A DNA stretch of 8,544 nucleotides, taken from assembly GCA_036639955.1 (NCBI GenBank), contig JAVWHP010000028.1, forward strand, positions 1-8,544, in the 5' to 3' direction. The notes beneath the pieces are model-generated. The model saw only the letters and a list, made by a program, of their open reading frames with translations. It did not search any database and had not been told where the DNA came from. Of this stretch, positions 7,031-8,544 are shown piece by piece. Position numbers and translations under genes: made by a program. Every line of letters starts with the position of its first letter. Positions within the stretch are counted from its first letter, which is position 1. Source of the DNA: JAVWHP01 sp036639955 (GTDB taxonomy: Bacteria; Bacillota_I; Bacilli_A; Erysipelotrichales; Erysipelotrichaceae).

Positions 7031-8028
7031 TATAAAGTACCTTCAAAGACTATTGCATGAGAACAACATGGTATAGATTCTTTTTGTTGACATTCTATAG
7101 GGGATAATAGAGCTCCTGTAGCTACTAATAGTATTCTCTTATATAACTTATCTTCTATTTGTTTTAAGAGGAATGCTAGGGTTACACACATACTACAGCC
7201 ACATCCACTACCTCCGCAAAAGACATTTTGTTTATTAATGTTATATATTAAAAGACCGCAATCATTTATTTTATCTAATGTTCCATGGTTTTTATAATCT
7301 TTACTTAATAGATCTTTAAGAAAAGATAATCCTATAGAAGATAAGTCACCAGTAACTATTAAATCATAATCATCTATAGTTCTATTTAGATCACTTAGAT
7401 GAGTAGTTAATGTTTCATAAGCAGAAGGGGCCATAGCTTTACCCATATCATTTAGATCTTTAAATTCCCAATCTATTACTTTACCAATAGTAAAACTAGT
7501 TACTTTAATATTTGATTTATCTTTAGATAAGACTATAGCTCCAGCTCCTGTTACTGTGTAGGTAGTTGTTTCTTTCTTTTGTACTCCATATTCATTAGGA
7601 TATCTAAATTGTTTTTCAGCTACTGCATTACTTGATGATGTAAAACATAATACATTAGTCATTCCTAGTTTATCTACAAAACAAGAACTAGTACCTATTG
7701 TTAAAGCTGAATTGGAGCAAGCTCCATATACTCCTATAAATGGAGTATCTATAGTAGTAGCATAATAATTACTACAGGCTATTTGATTATTAAGATCAGA
7801 ACCTATACATAAATCTATGTCTTTTAATAGTAGATGCGCTTTATTTAAAGCGACATCTACTGAAGATTTTACAAGGTTACGTTCTCCTTTTTCAAAAGTA
7901 GAACTATTAATATAGTTATCTTTAAAAGAGTTATCAAAGTAGTTAGCTAAAGGACCTTGCATTTCAGTAGGACCTACACTTGTGGCTCTTGATTTAACAT
8001 ATACATTTTTAAAAGATATAGTTGTCAT
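7030..8028 (-). CDS. spoVAD: Stage V sporulation protein AD (dipicolinate-binding)
   Basis: SpoVAD is a peripheral protein of the spore inner membrane that binds dipicolinic acid and is needed for its uptake into the forespore. It has a thiolase-like fold. The 332-residue length matches B. subtilis SpoVAD (about 338). Visible family features are TSVGPTEMQGPL (16-27), the GACSNSALTI block with C104 at the thiolase nucleophile position, TVTGAGAIVLSK, and the cysteine-rich FCGGSGCGCSMC near the C-terminus. There is no signal peptide or membrane segment, as expected. The ATG overlaps the spoVAC stop by 4 nt (ATGA), and there is no convincing Shine-Dalgarno upstream. Translation therefore probably depends on ribosomes finishing spoVAC. 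Confidence 0.97.
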   Translation of the reverse strand: MTTISFKNVYVKSRATSVGPTEMQGPLANYFDNSFKDNYINSSTFEKGERNLVKSSVDVALNKAHLLLKDIDLCIGSDLNNQIACSNYYATTIDTPFIGVYGACSNSALTIGTSSCFVDKLGMTNVLCFTSSSNAVAEKQFRYPNEYGVQKKETTTYTVTGAGAIVLSKDKSNIKVTSFTIGKVIDWEFKDLNDMGKAMAPSAYETLTTHLSDLNRTIDDYDLIVTGDLSSIGLSFLKDLLSKDYKNHGTLDKINDCGLLIYNINKQNVFCGGSGCGCSMCVTLAFLLKQIEDKLYKRILLVATGALLSPIECQQKESIPCCSHAIVFEGTL

Positions 8029-8459
8029 AATAGAGTTACCATATAATTTATAAAGGCTACTATGTAGGCACTTACTATTCCATAAGTTATTACACTACCT
8101 GCTAATTTAAACATATTAGAACCAATACCATAAATTAAACCTTCACTTTTAGATTCTATAGCTGCTGAAGTAAGTGCATTAGAAAAACCTGATATAGGGA
8201 TAAATAAACCAGCTCCTAAATGTTGAGCAGCTTTATCATATATTCCTATTCCAGTTAATAATGCTGTAATAAATATAATGGTCATAATCATAGCAGCTAC
8301 TGCAATATCTTTATCTAAGTAATTACTATATAGATCTAATAATAATTGAGCTATTATAGATAATGTTCCTCCTCCTATAAATGCTAATAAAGAATTCTTA
8401 ATCCATTTCTTTTTTACTCTTATATTATTGCCATGTTTCTTATATTGATATATATTCAT
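8025..8459 (-). CDS. spoVAC: Stage V sporulation protein AC
   Basis: A 144-residue integral membrane protein. SpoVAC of B. subtilis (about 150 residues) behaves as a mechanosensitive channel and is thought to release dipicolinic acid during germination. The N-terminus is basic and cytoplasmic-looking (KKHG..RVKKKWIK). Hydrophobic segments follow at about 23-45, 51-73, 83-100 and 115-143. The signature HLGAGLFIPISGFSNALTSAAIE (80-102) is shared with SpoVAE. The ATG at 8459 is fixed by AAGGAGGT six nt upstream, the strongest ribosome site in the operon, so spoVAC is probably the first gene. The window ends 85 bp upstream, so genes further up cannot be excluded, but there is no coding sequence between here and the edge. 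Confidence 0.95.
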   Translation of the reverse strand: MNIYQYKKHGNNIRVKKKWIKNSLLAFIGGGTLSIIAQLLLDLYSNYLDKDIAVAAMIMTIIFITALLTGIGIYDKAAQHLGAGLFIPISGFSNALTSAAIESKSEGLIYGIGSNMFKLAGSVITYGIVSAYIVAFINYMVTLL

Positions 8460-8465
8460 ATTATT

Positions 8466-8473
8466 ACCTCCTT
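8466..8473 (-). promoter_or_regulatory. spoVAC ribosome binding site
   Basis: AAGGAGGT on the minus strand, 6 nt before the spoVAC ATG: a perfect Shine-Dalgarno that fixes the operon's first start codon. Confidence 0.92.
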
Positions 8474-8476
8474 TTA

Positions 8477-8505
8477 TATTATGTACAGTATTTCTTTCAT
8501 TAATC
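8477..8505 (-). promoter_or_regulatory. Possible sigma-G promoter of spoVA operon
   Basis: The minus strand has CATAATA (8477-8483), an exact fit to the sigma-G -10 consensus CATnMTA. A -35-like GATTA (8501-8505, 4 of 5 against GMATR) lies 17 nt upstream. spoVA operons are known sigma-G targets. The caveat is position: transcription would start near 8470-8472, at the edge of or inside the Shine-Dalgarno, leaving an unusually short leader. The true promoter may instead lie further upstream or outside the window. Confidence 0.3.
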
Positions 8506-8527
8506 TTATTCCATAATCTTATTCCAT
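8502..8527. repeat. Perfect 13-bp tandem duplication upstream of spoVAC
   Basis: aatcttattccat occurs twice without a gap (8502-8514 and 8515-8527). On the minus strand each copy contains GAATA, which fits the sigma-G -35 consensus, but neither copy has a good -10 at the right distance. It could be a recent slippage duplication or a pair of regulator half-sites. Confidence 0.7.
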
Positions 8528-8544
8528 ATCTTTATCTTTTATAT

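Noticed and set aside
7713..7748. Two adjacent small inverted repeats (GGAGC/GCTCC and ACTCC/GGAGT) in spoVAD at the active-site Cys region
   Set aside because: Arms are only 6-7 bp in a strongly conserved protein segment, so they are explained by coding constraint.
1..8544. A previously undescribed defence, mobile or biosynthetic system
   Set aside because: All eight genes are assigned to known families with intact motifs, and the gaps are short (83, 54 and 85 bp). No unassigned ORF remains to support such a system.

Overview
This window is an AT-rich stretch of a low-GC, endospore-forming Bacillota (Firmicutes) chromosome. All eight genes lie on the minus strand, so the biological order runs from high to low coordinates. 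UGA works as a stop (trmFO and spoVAC both end in TGA) and the tryptophan codon checked, in dprA, is TGG. The organism therefore uses the standard bacterial code, not the Mycoplasma-type code. The gene order dprA-topA-trmFO-xerC matches Bacillus subtilis smf-topA-trmFO-codV, which points to class Bacilli or a relative. I cannot place it to genus.

Region 1 (8544 to 5325) is a compact spoVA operon: spoVAC, spoVAD, spoVAE (the AEb type) and spoVAF. The ORFs overlap by 4 nt, overlap by 1 nt, or are separated by 1 nt. The operon starts behind a perfect Shine-Dalgarno sequence. It ends at an intrinsic terminator whose stem includes the last codons of spoVAF. The products are spore inner-membrane proteins that load Ca-dipicolinic acid into the forespore and release it at germination. 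No spoVAA, spoVAB or spoVAEa is present between these genes.

Region 2 (5291 to 26) is a genome-maintenance cluster: dprA (ssDNA-binding RecA loader), topA (topoisomerase I), trmFO (tRNA m5U54 methyltransferase) and xerC (chromosome-dimer resolvase). A sigma-A-like promoter and a strong Shine-Dalgarno sequence precede topA. topA-trmFO-xerC are overlapping and probably one transcript. dprA sits alone between the spoVA terminator and the topA promoter.

No tRNA, rRNA, CRISPR array, insertion sequence, phage gene or riboswitch was recognised. I do not see an undescribed multi-gene system; every gene belongs to a known family. The most notable details are a (KKATT)n tail on TopA encoded by a 15-bp tandem repeat, a DprA reduced to its Rossmann core, a perfect 19-bp palindrome at the trmFO/xerC junction, a long hairpin inside spoVAF, and a 13-bp tandem duplication upstream of spoVAC.
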